Shown here one piece after another: positions 25,167 to 34,161 of a stretch of 57,301 bases of DNA. A model generated the notes under the pieces. It was not told the origin of the DNA and ran no database searches. It saw only the letters and a list, made by a program, of their open reading frames with translations. Position 1 is the stretch's first letter, and every line of letters starts with the position of its first letter. This DNA is from an uncultured Verrucomicrobiota bacterium (GTDB taxonomy: Bacteria > Verrucomicrobiota > Verrucomicrobiia > Limisphaerales > UBA9464): positions 1-57,301 of the forward strand of contig CAIWAH010000237.1 of assembly GCA_903910585.1 (NCBI GenBank), written 5' to 3'. Position numbers and translations under genes: made by a program.

Positions 25167-25973
25167 GTGCGCAAATACCTCCACGTCCTCGGCATCGGCA
25201 TCCAGAACACGCTGGTCTATCGCGTGAACTTTCTGTTCCGGGCCGCGCTTGGGCTCATCCCGCTGCTGGGCACGATCTTCGTGTGGCGCACCATCTACGG
25301 CGGCAAACCGCCGGGCGACCATGTGGCCGGCTACAGCCTCGCCGCCATGACCAGCTATTACCTGCTGGTGACGTTCGTGGACGCGCTCACGGCGGTGGCG
25401 GAGGACGACTGGCAGATCGCCGCCGACATCAAGGACGGCAACATCAGCCAGTTCCTGCTCAAGCCGGTGGACTATTTCCTCTACCGCTTCTGCCTCTACG
25501 TGTCCGGACGCGCCATCTACACGACGGTCGCCCTGGTGCCGGTGGCCATCTTCGCCTGGTTCCAGCGGGAACACCTCGTCGCGCCGGCCGACCTGACGGC
25601 GGCGCTGGGCTTCGCGGCCTCGACGCTCATGGCCGGCCTGCTCCAGTTCCTGCTGGCCTACACGAGTGCGCTGCTCGCGTTCTGGGTGCTGGATGTCAGC
25701 ACGTTCATCTTCATCCTGTTCGCCCTCGAATACATTGCCAGCGGCCACCTGTTCCCGCTCGACCTCCTGCCGCCCGCGCTCACCAAACTCCTGATGCTGA
25801 CGCCGTATCCCTACCTCTGCCATTTTCCCGTCAGCGTTTATCTGGGCCGCGTGAACGACGCCGACCTGGCCCGTGGACTGGCCGCGCAGGCCGTGTGGGT
25901 GGTGCTCGGTTTCGGGCTGGCCAAGTTCGTGTGGTCCCGCGGCATCCGGCGCTACTCCGCCGCGGGAGGATAA
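25167..25973 (+). CDS. ABC-2 type permease subunit (first of a pair)
   Basis: About 268 residues from GTG 25167 (VRKYLHVLGIGIQNTLVYRV). It has the pattern of ABC2_membrane_6-type permeases: an N-terminal helix, FLFRAALGLIPLLGTIFVW, a conserved DIKDGNISQFLLKPVDYFLY cytoplasmic loop and five further membrane segments. Such permeases work as hetero-pairs with a separate ATPase, usually encoded just upstream. No ABC ATPase is adjacent here; the preceding gene is a convergent small membrane protein gene. It ends 8 bp before the second permease, which strongly suggests cotranscription. The exported substrate is unknown. Confidence 0.8.
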   Translation: MRKYLHVLGIGIQNTLVYRVNFLFRAALGLIPLLGTIFVWRTIYGGKPPGDHVAGYSLAAMTSYYLLVTFVDALTAVAEDDWQIAADIKDGNISQFLLKPVDYFLYRFCLYVSGRAIYTTVALVPVAIFAWFQREHLVAPADLTAALGFAASTLMAGLLQFLLAYTSALLAFWVLDVSTFIFILFALEYIASGHLFPLDLLPPALTKLLMLTPYPYLCHFPVSVYLGRVNDADLARGLAAQAVWVVLGFGLAKFVWSRGIRRYSAAGG

Positions 25974-25981
25974 TTCGGAAC

Positions 25982-26785
25982 ATGACCACCCTCCGCCGCT
26001 ACTTCTCGCTCTGGCTCGACCTGTGCCGCATCTCGCTGGTGCAGGAGATGATGTTCAAGGTGAACTTCCTCCTCTGGATCGTCGTGGAGGCGCTGTGGTT
26101 CGGACTTCAGCTCGCGTTCATGGGCGTGCTTTACCGGCACACCGACAGCATCGGCGGCTGGAGCAAATGGGAGGTCATCCTGCTGTCGGGCTGCAGCCAG
26201 TTCCTCATGCAGCTGGTCAGCATCGTGTTCATGACGAACCTGACCAACCTCTCGGAGCTGATCCGCACCGGCAAACTCGACTTCTTCCTGCTGCTGCCGG
26301 TGAACGCCCGCTTCCTCATCTCCACGCGGAAGTTCGAGGTCGGCAACTGCATCAACGCGCTCCTCGGCCTCGCCGTCATGGCCTGGGCGCTGGCCGAACT
26401 CCGGCACGTCCCGACCGTCGCGCAGGTCTGCGGCTTCGTCCTGCTCTGCGGGGCCGGCCTCGTCGTCCACTACGCGCTCATGACAATGCTGGCGACGATG
26501 GCCTTCTGGACCGTGCGCTCCCAGGGCATCGTCTGGGGCTACTACAACCTGTTCAACATCGCCCGGCTGCCCGACTCGGCGTTTCCCCGCGGCGTGTTCA
26601 AGGCGGTGTTCACCTTTGCCCTGCCGATGCTCCTGGTTTCCAACGTGCCGTCCAAGCTGCTGGTCGGCCGGCTGGAATCGCCCCGGGAAATGCTGCTGCT
26701 CGTGGGGATGGCCGGGCTCGGGTTCGCCCTGAGCGAATGGCTCTGGCGCCGGGCGCTGCGCCAATACACCAGCGCCAGTTCATAG
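25982..26785 (+). CDS. ABC-2 type permease subunit (second of a pair)
   Basis: A 267-residue membrane protein from ATG 25982, starting 8 bp after its partner. It shares the family plan: MMFKVNFLLWIVVEALWFG, LSGCSQFLMQLVSIVFMTNL, the loop LIRTGKLDFFLLLPVNARF (equivalent to the DGNISQFLLKPVD loop of the first subunit) and a C-terminal LWRRALRQYTSASS. The two subunits probably form the heteromeric membrane channel of one exporter whose ATPase is encoded elsewhere. No signal for regulation is visible. Confidence 0.8.
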   Translation: MTTLRRYFSLWLDLCRISLVQEMMFKVNFLLWIVVEALWFGLQLAFMGVLYRHTDSIGGWSKWEVILLSGCSQFLMQLVSIVFMTNLTNLSELIRTGKLDFFLLLPVNARFLISTRKFEVGNCINALLGLAVMAWALAELRHVPTVAQVCGFVLLCGAGLVVHYALMTMLATMAFWTVRSQGIVWGYYNLFNIARLPDSAFPRGVFKAVFTFALPMLLVSNVPSKLLVGRLESPREMLLLVGMAGLGFALSEWLWRRALRQYTSASS

Positions 26786-26971
26786 CCGGACCTGCCCCGC
26801 CACCGGCCGGTCCGAGCGGCTCTGGGCAGGTTGCGACCGGTGAAAAACCTGAAAAGTTTCGCGTGCGACTTCATGGACGCCCCGGGGCGGCGCTGGTTCC
26901 TTCTTCGCACGCTCCCGGCCTTGACGCGTCTGCAGTCGCCCACCCGTGTCTTGCCGGCGCCAACCTATTGC

Positions 26972-27721
26972 ATGAAGACCATTTCGTTTCCCCGCCGCGC
27001 CGGCTTCACGCTCATTGAGCTGCTGGTGGTGATCGCGATCATCGCGATCCTCGCCGGCATGCTGCTGCCCGCCCTCGGCAAGGCCAAATCCAAGGCCATC
27101 CAGGTGAAGTGCAACAGCAACCTGCGCCAGCTCGGCATCGCCATCCGCATGTATGCCGACGAGAACCGGGACAAGTTCCCCGACTGCACCGGCGCCGCGT
27201 GGCCGTGGGATTTGCCGGCCCGGGCCGCCAACGCCTTCGTGAAGAACGGCGGCACCCGCAACATCCTCTACTGCCCGGCCTTCTCGAAGCAGAACAACAA
27301 CGAGCTCTGGTCCTTCACCACGGGCGTGACCAACGAGGTCATCGCCAATGACAACGCCAGCGGTTACCGCGTGATCGGCTACGCAGTCGCGTTCAAGGGC
27401 TCCGGCCGCATCCGCACCACCAACATCACCGAAAGCTTCAATCCCGCGCCCTGGCGGATCAACGGCGTGGACGTCGAGGTCGGCCCCGCGGACCGGACGA
27501 TCGTCGCGGACGGAACCATCTCCATCGGGGCCAACGAAACCGACCGCTCGAAGAACCGCTACACCAAGGTGGACGGCGGCTGGAAAGGTCATCAGGCCCC
27601 GCATCTGGACGGCAAGCTCCCCGCCGGCGGCAACCGCCTGATGCTCGACGGCCACTCGGAATGGACGAAGTTCCAGAAGATGCGCGTGCGCACCGACGGC
27701 GACCCGAGTTTCTGGTGGTAA
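26972..27721 (+). CDS. Pseudopilin-like protein (prepilin-type N-terminal methylation domain)
   Basis: A 249-residue protein from ATG 26972, with a short basic leader ([11 protein letters not shown]) and the class III signal [19 protein letters not shown]. The typical downstream region [20 protein letters not shown] is followed by a globular part, with the C-terminal [18 protein letters not shown] motif that ends this protein family. The Gly before FTLIE is the peptidase site. It is a stand-alone gene between the ABC-2 pair and the PVC dehydrogenase, and a strong hairpin follows at 27751-27786. Confidence 0.85.
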   Translation: MKTISFPRRAGFTLIELLVVIAIIAILAGMLLPALGKAKSKAIQVKCNSNLRQLGIAIRMYADENRDKFPDCTGAAWPWDLPARAANAFVKNGGTRNILYCPAFSKQNNNELWSFTTGVTNEVIANDNASGYRVIGYAVAFKGSGRIRTTNITESFNPAPWRINGVDVEVGPADRTIVADGTISIGANETDRSKNRYTKVDGGWKGHQAPHLDGKLPAGGNRLMLDGHSEWTKFQKMRVRTDGDPSFWW

Positions 27722-27750
27722 GCGGACGTCCGGCCCTCGTGTCCGACACC

Positions 27751-27786
27751 AAGCCCCGGCGAGTCATGAATTGACCGCCGGGGCTT
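27751..27786 (+). terminator. Strong hairpin terminator after the pseudopilin gene
   Basis: Perfect 11-bp arms (27751-27761 with 27776-27786) continue into a 4-bp inner stem (27763-27766 with 27772-27775). The right arm ends in CTT. There is no long T-run, so termination efficiency is uncertain. It lies 30 bp after the stop codon and 28 bp before the next ATG. Confidence 0.55.
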
Positions 27787-27813
27787 CGTCGTCAACGTAG
27801 GCCGCACGTTTCC

Positions 27814-30800
27814 ATGAATCGCACCCTGTCGCTCGCCGCGGTCCTTGCCTTGGCGTTTCCGGCGCTCGCCGAACTGCCGACCCATCCGAAGTTCGGCTTC
27901 CCGATCTACACCAACGCCCCGTCCGGCAAACAGCTCTCCGGCCAGCACAAGCCCGCCGGCAACGAGGCTTATTCGCCGGCCGAGGCACAGAAGCTGTTCA
28001 ACGTGCCCCAAGGCTTCGAGGTCCGCCTGTTCGCCAGCGAACCCGAGGTGGTGAATCCCGTCGCGATGACCTGGGACGAACGCGGCCGCCTGTGGGTCGT
28101 GGAGCTTTACGAATACCCGATGGGCAAGCCCGGCGAGAAGGGCCGCGACCGCATCAAGATCCTGGAAGACACCGACGCGGACGGCGTGGCCGACAAGGTC
28201 AGCGTGTTCGCCGACGGCATGACGCTCGCCACGGGCGTGCTCGTGGCCAATGGCGGCGTCTATGTCGGCGAGACGCCGAACCTGTGGTTCATGGAGGACA
28301 CCGACGGCGACGGCCGCGCCGACAAGAAGACGGCAGTGCTCACCGGCTTCGGCCAGGAGGACCGGCACGAACTGCTCAACGGCTTCACCTGGGGTCCGGA
28401 TGGCCAGCTCTACATGACGCACGGCGTCTTCACGCTCTCGAAGGCCAAGGACCCGAACAACCCCAACGCCGAACCCGTCGTGCTGACCGCCGGCGTGGCC
28501 CGATTTGAGCCGAAGACGCGGAAGTTCGAAGTCTACGCCGAGGGCACGAGCAATCCGTGGGGCGTGGACTTCGATGCGAAGGGCAACGCCTTCGTGAGCG
28601 CATGCGTGATTGATCACCTGTTCCACCTCGCACCCGGCGGCATCTACAGCCGGCAGGGGGGCCAACCGCCTTTCCACTACGCCTACGGTGAACTGCCGAG
28701 CATCGTGGACCACAAGCACCACATGGCCGCCTACGCGGGCATCAACATCTACCAGGGCAACCAGTGGCCGGCCGAATGGCAGGGCGGCGCGTTGCACGGC
28801 AACATCCACCAGAATGCCCTCAACCTTGACCGGCTGTCGGTGAACGGCTCGTCGTTCAAGGCGTCGAAGTGGAACGACTCCGGCGACTTCCTCACGACCA
28901 AGGACGGCTGGTTCATGCCGGTGAACATTCAGACCGGTCCCGACGGCGCGCTGTGGGTGATGGACTGGTATGACAAGTATCCCTGCTACCAGAACGCGAA
29001 CGCCGACCCTGCCGGTGTGGACCGCGAGCGCGGCCGCATCTGGCGCGTGGTCTGGACCGGTGACCAGCCGGGCAAGGCCGTTCCTTCGCGTCCCGAGGCC
29101 AACATGGATCTCGCGAAGCTCCCGTCGTCCGACCTGGTCAAGCTGCTCGCGCATCCCAATGTGTGGCAGCGCCGCATGGCCCAGCGCATTTTGAACGGCC
29201 GCCGCGACAACACGGTGCAGGGCCAACTCCAGCAACTCTTCGCCAACGGCCCGACGCTCGACGCCCGCTTGGCGGCGTTCTGGACGCTGTGGAGTTCCGG
29301 TTACCTCGCGGACGACATTCTGGCCAAGGCGGTGGCCGACAAGGAACCCGCGGTCCGCCTGTGGGCAGCCCGGTTCCTCGGCGAAGCCCGGGTTGCGAAT
29401 GACCGCACCGCAGAACTGCTCGGCCAACTGGCCGGCGATTCCGATGCCACCGTCCGCAGTGCTGTGGCGACCGCCTGCCGGCAGTTCGTGAGCGGCCAGT
29501 TGACGGTCAATGCGCCGCTGCCCGGCGGCATGGAGCCACAGAACACAGGCGCCGTGCTGGCCCGGTTGATCGAAGCATCCCGCGCCGGCAACGACCCGAC
29601 GGTCAATTTCCTCACGTGGATGGCCGCCGAACCGCTGGTGACCGCCAATGCTGAACTGGTCCTCGGCTGGTTCGCCGAAAATGGCGGGGCCAACCTCCCG
29701 CTCGCCGGGGAACTGCTGTCCAAAACCATGAGGCGACTCTGCGACACCCGCGACTCTGCCAAGCTGGATCTCGCGCTCGAATTCCTGGCCCGCCTCTCCG
29801 AATCCGAGGGCGGCCTCCTCGTCGCGGCGCTGGACGGCCTGATCGCCGGACAGCGGGGCAAGGCGATTTCTCCCACCCAGCCCACCGAACCCGTCCTCAA
29901 GAAGCTCCTCGCCAGCGCCAACCGCGACGTGGCCAACCGCGCGCAGCAGCTCGGAACGCTCTGGGGAGACGCCGCCGCGTTCCGTGCCACCCTCGCGCGC
30001 ATCGGTGACAGCGCCGCTTCCGAAGCCGACCGCGTCGCCGCAATCAAGGCCTCCGTGCAGCAGAAGAGCGATGATTCGCGCCTCGCTCTGTTCGCTGCGC
30101 TCACCGGCGCCAATTCCGACCGGCTCAAGGTCGAGGCCGTGCGTGCCCTGCAGCAGGTCGGCCGGGACGACACCGGTCCCGAACTTTTGGCCCGCTGGGA
30201 TTCGCTGACCCCGGCCGTGAAGGCCGCCGTCGCGGAACTCTGCACAACCCGCTGGCAATGGCGGCATCCGCTCCTGCGCGCCCTGCAGGACGGCAAGGTC
30301 AAACGCGGCGACATCCCCCCGACCGTGGTCCGCACGCTCGCCACCAACAAGGACGACGGCGAACGCGCCGTGGCCCAGCAGATCTTCGGCAAGGTGCAGG
30401 CTTCGAGCGCGGAAAAGCTCAAGCTCATCGCCGAGAAGCGGAAGGTCGTCGCCACCGGTCCGGTGGACCTCGCCAAAGGCCACGAGGTCGCCAAGAAGAC
30501 CTGCTTCATCTGCCACAAGCTTCACGGCGAAGGCGCGGACATCGGCCCCGACCTCACCGGCGTCGGCCGCAGTTCGCTCGACGCGCTGCTCCACAACGTC
30601 ATCCACCCGAACGAAATCATCGGCGCGGGCTACGAGAACGTGGAGATCGAAACCAAGGATGAGCGCACGCTCAGCGGCCGCATGGTCGAGAACACCGACA
30701 GCATCGTGAAGCTGGTGATGGCTGGTCCTGCGGAAGTCGTCGTGGCAAAGACCGACATCAAGTCGCAGCGCGTGACCGAAAACTCCGCGATGCCCGAAGG

Positions 30801-31383
30801 GCTGGAGCAGATGCCGGACGACGATTTCCGGAACCTGATCTGGTTCATCCTCGCGCCGCCGCAGGACGGCAAACCGCTCAACGACGAACGCCGCCGGGAA
30901 CTCATCGGCACGAGCCCCGACCAGGCCGCGGCCAATGTGCCCGCCCGCGACGGCGAAAGCCTCGCGCTCTGGGCGCCCGGCTGGCAGGTGGACGCGCCGG
31001 ACTTCGAGGGCGCGCCCGTGAAGTTCCCCGAATTTGCCGGCCGCCGGAACGTGCTGATGACCCATCCCTACGACGAGCAGAAACCGGCCGCCATCGTCCG
31101 CTCGCTCGTGCTGCCGCCCGATGCCAAAGCCACGCTGCGATTCGCGGTGGCTGCGCATGAACAGGGCGACTGGGAACTTCGCGTGAAGGCCGACGGCGAA
31201 CTGCTCCACAGGCAGACCGTGAAGCACACCGGCCCGCGCTGGCAGGAAGTGAAGCTCAACCTCAACGCCCTCGCCGGCCGCCGCGTGGTCCTTCGTCTCG
31301 AAAACGCCGCCAACAACTGGTCCTGGGAATTCGGCTACTGGGCCGACCTCTCGCTGGAGACGGGTGATGTGGCGGCAAAATAG
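27814..31383 (+). CDS. PVC-type haem-binding membrane-bound dehydrogenase
   Basis: A 1189-residue secreted protein (signal MNRTLSLAAVLALAFPALA). The N-terminal ~400 residues form a glucose/sorbosone-dehydrogenase-like propeller (FEVRLFASEPEVVNPVAMTW, RLWVVELYEYP, DTDADGVADK, DGDGRADKK). Next is a HEAT-like helical region (~440-880), then the PVC-type c haem site TCFICHKLHGEGADIGPDL (motif CFICH, ~residue 895) with the family ending QMPDDDFRNLIWFI. After it is a ~120-residue beta-rich module. Homologues are strongly expanded in Planctomycetes and Verrucomicrobia and are thought to be periplasmic dehydrogenases of unknown substrate. It stands alone, with no neighbouring partner gene. The C-terminal module distinguishes it from shorter homologues. 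Confidence 0.85.
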   Translation: MNRTLSLAAVLALAFPALAELPTHPKFGFPIYTNAPSGKQLSGQHKPAGNEAYSPAEAQKLFNVPQGFEVRLFASEPEVVNPVAMTWDERGRLWVVELYEYPMGKPGEKGRDRIKILEDTDADGVADKVSVFADGMTLATGVLVANGGVYVGETPNLWFMEDTDGDGRADKKTAVLTGFGQEDRHELLNGFTWGPDGQLYMTHGVFTLSKAKDPNNPNAEPVVLTAGVARFEPKTRKFEVYAEGTSNPWGVDFDAKGNAFVSACVIDHLFHLAPGGIYSRQGGQPPFHYAYGELPSIVDHKHHMAAYAGINIYQGNQWPAEWQGGALHGNIHQNALNLDRLSVNGSSFKASKWNDSGDFLTTKDGWFMPVNIQTGPDGALWVMDWYDKYPCYQNANADPAGVDRERGRIWRVVWTGDQPGKAVPSRPEANMDLAKLPSSDLVKLLAHPNVWQRRMAQRILNGRRDNTVQGQLQQLFANGPTLDARLAAFWTLWSSGYLADDILAKAVADKEPAVRLWAARFLGEARVANDRTAELLGQLAGDSDATVRSAVATACRQFVSGQLTVNAPLPGGMEPQNTGAVLARLIEASRAGNDPTVNFLTWMAAEPLVTANAELVLGWFAENGGANLPLAGELLSKTMRRLCDTRDSAKLDLALEFLARLSESEGGLLVAALDGLIAGQRGKAISPTQPTEPVLKKLLASANRDVANRAQQLGTLWGDAAAFRATLARIGDSAASEADRVAAIKASVQQKSDDSRLALFAALTGANSDRLKVEAVRALQQVGRDDTGPELLARWDSLTPAVKAAVAELCTTRWQWRHPLLRALQDGKVKRGDIPPTVVRTLATNKDDGERAVAQQIFGKVQASSAEKLKLIAEKRKVVATGPVDLAKGHEVAKKTCFICHKLHGEGADIGPDLTGVGRSSLDALLHNVIHPNEIIGAGYENVEIETKDERTLSGRMVENTDSIVKLVMAGPAEVVVAKTDIKSQRVTENSAMPEGLEQMPDDDFRNLIWFILAPPQDGKPLNDERRRELIGTSPDQAAANVPARDGESLALWAPGWQVDAPDFEGAPVKFPEFAGRRNVLMTHPYDEQKPAAIVRSLVLPPDAKATLRFAVAAHEQGDWELRVKADGELLHRQTVKHTGPRWQEVKLNLNALAGRRVVLRLENAANNWSWEFGYWADLSLETGDVAAK

Positions 31384-31795
31384 TTCGCTTTGCCACAGAG
31401 GCAGCTCGCCGCACCACCACGGTCAATGCACGCCCGAAAGGGATGAACACGGCGGTGTGCGCCTTTCGTATATGGCGAGACTTGCAGTCTGGGTCCGTCC
31501 ATCGCCGGCCTTGCTTGGCGTCCCACGGTTTCGGGCGCACGCCCGGTCATCGCGGCATGGCAGCGGAAACGCAATCAGCCGCAAGGAGGCCGACCGTGGC
31601 GGACTCGAACCTGTGGCCTGTGCAGTCCAAGCCTCAAGCCTCAGCCACGCCGTCCATCGCCATAGCAATGTTTGCAAATCCCGGGGGCACTGCAGCGAGC
31701 CTTGGCAGGTCACTTGGCGGCATCCTTTCATCTCCGGGCCGGTTCAAACGCGCCACCGACAGGGCACATGTCCGATGTGGAAGGAAAAATGAAAA
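31384..31795. other. Noncoding or unassigned 410-bp stretch between convergent genes
   Basis: No supported gene. Weak open frames exist on both strands but none has a recognisable product. A T-loop-like sequence (GGTTCGAGTCC on the minus strand near 31605) does not fold into a tRNA. A small hairpin CACAT/ATGTG lies near 31765-31780. Confidence 0.4.
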
Positions 31796-31857
31796 GACGG
31801 CCCGCCTGAACTCAGATGCAAGATACCCCCCCTCGCGATCTGATACGGCGGGCCGTC
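31796..31857 (-). terminator. Long two-part hairpin ending the secretin operon
   Basis: Perfect 11-bp arms (31796-31806 with 31847-31857) enclose a loop containing a second perfect 6-bp stem (31812-31817 with 31838-31843). On the minus strand the outer stem is followed by TTTTCATTTTTCC, a good U-tract. A separate perfect 11-bp hairpin (31870-31880 with 31885-31895) lies between it and the secretin stop codon. Confidence 0.7.
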
Positions 31858-31909
31858 CCCCCTTTCCTTGACTCGCCGGATCGCTCCGGCGAGTCCCCCC
31901 AGGGGAAAA

Positions 31910-33550
31910 TCACTTCGCGGAGGCGATCCCGGAATCCACCAGCCGCGGCGTGATGAAGATGATGAGTTCGCGCTTCCGGCTCGCATTGAACTTGCCGCGG
32001 AACAGGTGGCCGAGGAGCGGGATGTCGCCGGCCACGGGGATCTTCCGCTGGGTCTTGGCCGTCTCCTCCTGGATCAGGCCGCCCATGACCACGGTATCGC
32101 CGCTGCGGACGCGGATCAGGGACGAGGCCTGCTTGATGTCCACCACGGGCGCGTTCGCATTGCCGTTGGGCGACGTGAGCGTCTCGACCAGCGAGGTGAG
32201 CACCGGCGAGATGTCGAGCGAGATCCACTCGTCATCGGAAATCTGGGGCGTGATGGCCAGGATCGTGCCGATGGTGATGGTGGTGACCATGTCCTGCTGG
32301 GCCGCTGCGGTGGTGGCCGAGCCGCTGCCACCGCTGGAGCTGGTCAGCGTGTTGGGCAGGAAGACGAGCGACTGCTGGAAGAAGGGCCGTTCGGTGCCGA
32401 CCTTGATGAGCGCGGTCTGGTTGTTGAGCGTGCGGATGCTCGGCTTGGAGACCACGCGCACTTCGCCCTGCTCCTGCAGGGCCTGAAGCAGCACCTTGGT
32501 GTTGGCGTTCTTGAAATCGATCGCGAACGAACCGTTCTTGAGGTTGAAGCCGCCGGCCGCCGCCGTGGGAGTGGGGGCGCCCGAGATGGCCATCTGGCCG
32601 CCATACATCTTCACGACCTGTTCCCAGTCCACGCCCAGCTGGAACTGGTCGTTGAGGGTGACGTCGTAAAGCTTCGCCTCAATGTCCACCTGGCGGTGGA
32701 TGGTGTCCCGGAGGCCGTCGAGATAGCTGGCCATGCGTTCGAGCGCGGACGGCTTGTCGGTGACCTGGATCAGGCCGGCCGTCATGTTGATCGCGAGCGA
32801 GCCCTTGCCCTTCTCGGTGAGCAGATGGCCAAGCTCCTCGCGCAGCTCCTTCCAGAATTCCACGGGATTCTCCTGCTGCACGTTGACGGATGATCCGGCC
32901 GGACCGCCGGAACCACCGTTGGCACCGCCGCCGCCACCGCCGCCGCCTCCTCCCCCACCACCGCCGCCGCCACCGCCGCCGGAGCCGCCGCCCGAGCCAC
33001 CACCGGAACCGCCGGTGCTCGCGGAAGCCAGATTGGCCGAGCTGCTGCCCTGGCCCTTGCGGATCATGCGCAGGTAATCCACGCGAAACGTGCGGGTCTC
33101 AGCGGCCCGGACGCGGATGAGGTTGTTCTGCTGCTTCCACACGCAGTCGCTGGAGAGAAGGATCGAATCCATCGCCTCGGCGAGCGGGACGTCACGGATG
33201 TCCACCGTGACCGTGCCGGCGACATCGGAATCGGGCACGATGTTGAGCCCGTTGGCGCGGGCGAACATGGCGAGGGCCGACTTCAGTTCGAGATCCTGGG
33301 CCCGGAAGGAGAAGACCTGTTTGCCGGCCATGCTTTTCTCGGCCAGCGCGGGGACGCTTCCCTCCGCCGGGGGAGCCGGGCTCGCCGGGGCGGTTACCGC
33401 CGGCGGCGTAGCCGGGGCCGGGGCGGCCGGAGTTTCAGGGTCGGCCGCGGTCAGGCCGAACGGCGCAGCGAGGAGGCATCCGGACAGCCACCAGCACCAG
33501 AGGGGCCGGGGACTGCGGGAAGCCAGACTGAATTTTGGGGTATGAGTCAT
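31910..33550 (-). CDS. Secretin (PilQ/GspD/MshL-like outer-membrane channel)
   Basis: A 546-residue secretin with a signal region (WCWWLSGCLLAAPFGLTAA). A Pro/Ala-rich linker is followed by an STN/N-type domain (FSFRAQDLELKSALAMFARA, VTVDIRDVPLAEAMDSILLS). Next is a Ser/Gly segment containing a long glycine run (~residues 180-212), a second N-type region (AINMTAGLIQVTDKPSALER) and the secretin core: DIEAKLYDVTLNDQFQLGVD, VVSKPSIRTLNNQTALIKVG, AITPQISDDEWISLDISPV, and the C-terminal VAGDIPLLGHLFRGKF and KRELIIFITPRLVD. It would form the outer-membrane exit channel for the filament encoded upstream. It overlaps the preceding PilP-like gene by 4 bp (ATGA). A hairpin follows at 31870-31895. Confidence 0.88.
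   Translation of the reverse strand: MTHTPKFSLASRSPRPLWCWWLSGCLLAAPFGLTAADPETPAAPAPATPPAVTAPASPAPPAEGSVPALAEKSMAGKQVFSFRAQDLELKSALAMFARANGLNIVPDSDVAGTVTVDIRDVPLAEAMDSILLSSDCVWKQQNNLIRVRAAETRTFRVDYLRMIRKGQGSSSANLASASTGGSGGGSGGGSGGGGGGGGGGGGGGGGGGGANGGSGGPAGSSVNVQQENPVEFWKELREELGHLLTEKGKGSLAINMTAGLIQVTDKPSALERMASYLDGLRDTIHRQVDIEAKLYDVTLNDQFQLGVDWEQVVKMYGGQMAISGAPTPTAAAGGFNLKNGSFAIDFKNANTKVLLQALQEQGEVRVVSKPSIRTLNNQTALIKVGTERPFFQQSLVFLPNTLTSSSGGSGSATTAAAQQDMVTTITIGTILAITPQISDDEWISLDISPVLTSLVETLTSPNGNANAPVVDIKQASSLIRVRSGDTVVMGGLIQEETAKTQRKIPVAGDIPLLGHLFRGKFNASRKRELIIFITPRLVDSGIASAK
32905..33015 (-). repeat. Glycine-codon tract inside the secretin gene
   Basis: A run of GGC/GGT/GGA codons interrupted only by a few Ser codons encodes a ~32-residue Gly/Ser-rich linker with a stretch of at least 19 consecutive glycines. 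It stays in frame, so changes in copy number would alter linker length only. Confidence 0.8.
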
Positions 33551-34161
33551 GGCTGGTTAAGGCTGGCTTGCTGACGGGACTTCGGGGAGGGCGAGGGAGC
33601 GGAAGCCCCGGGGTCACCGGCAAATCGGATCTCCTCGACGCCGCGCGGCCCGGCGACGAGCACACGGTCGGCCTCGATGCGGTTGACCGTGAAGCCGTCC
33701 ACGGTCTCGCCCTCCATGATGGTCAGCCGGTTGATCACGGCGACCATGCTGCCCGTTTGGCGCCAGGTGCCCTGAAGTTTCAGGACGTCCACGGCCGAGG
33801 GGCCTTTCGGGGTCTCCGGCGCCGGCGCCGGGGGAGGCGTGAAGGGATCCAGCGGGGGCGATTGCACCCACTCGGGAAAACGGGTGACGTAAAAGGCGCG
33901 GTCCACCGAGGCGCCGGGCGAGGCGGACGTCTCCGCCGGGGCGGTGGACGGAGCACCCTGCGGAGTCCCGGCGGTCGCAGCGCCTGATACGGCGGCCGGG
34001 AGCGGCTGGACGTTTCCCGGCGAAGCGGGCATGGGGACCGCGGCCACGGGACGTTTCGGATGCGAACGCCGGTAGATCGGTTCGCCGATGTTGTAGGCCA
34101 TCACCCCGAAGGCCAAGGCGGCCATGCCGCCCACGACCGCCTTGTTCTGGAGCAGTTTCAT
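33547..34161 (-). CDS. PilP/GspB-like bitopic inner-membrane protein of the pilus machine
   Basis: A 204-residue protein from ATG 34161, with an N-terminal membrane helix (VVGGMAALAFGVMAYNIGEP), a Pro/Ala-rich periplasmic linker (~40-100) and a small C-terminal beta-domain (LQGTWRQTGSMVAVINRLTI, GETVDGFTVNRIEADRVLVA). This is the plan of PilP, MshK and GspB/GspC-type proteins that connect the inner-membrane assembly to the secretin. It overlaps both neighbours by 4 bp, with the downstream secretin and the upstream PilO-like gene, so it is almost certainly translationally coupled to them. Sequence similarity to PilP proper is weak, so the name is by position and fold. Confidence 0.7.
   Translation of the reverse strand: MKLLQNKAVVGGMAALAFGVMAYNIGEPIYRRSHPKRPVAAVPMPASPGNVQPLPAAVSGAATAGTPQGAPSTAPAETSASPGASVDRAFYVTRFPEWVQSPPLDPFTPPPAPAPETPKGPSAVDVLKLQGTWRQTGSMVAVINRLTIMEGETVDGFTVNRIEADRVLVAGPRGVEEIRFAGDPGASAPSPSPKSRQQASLNQP

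Noticed and set aside
26787..26814. Terminator after the ABC-2 permease pair (CGGACC/GGTCCG)
   Set aside because: Only 6-bp arms with a 16-nt loop and no T-run; too weak to list.
27592..31227. Long open frame on the minus strand opposite the PVC dehydrogenase
   Set aside because: No recognisable domain, and the plus-strand gene has a signal peptide, haem motif and known domains.
31590..31650. Possible tRNA on the minus strand (GGTTCGAGTCC T-loop-like sequence)
   Set aside because: The flanking bases do not form the T stem (ACAGG against CCGCC), and no acceptor or anticodon stem fits.
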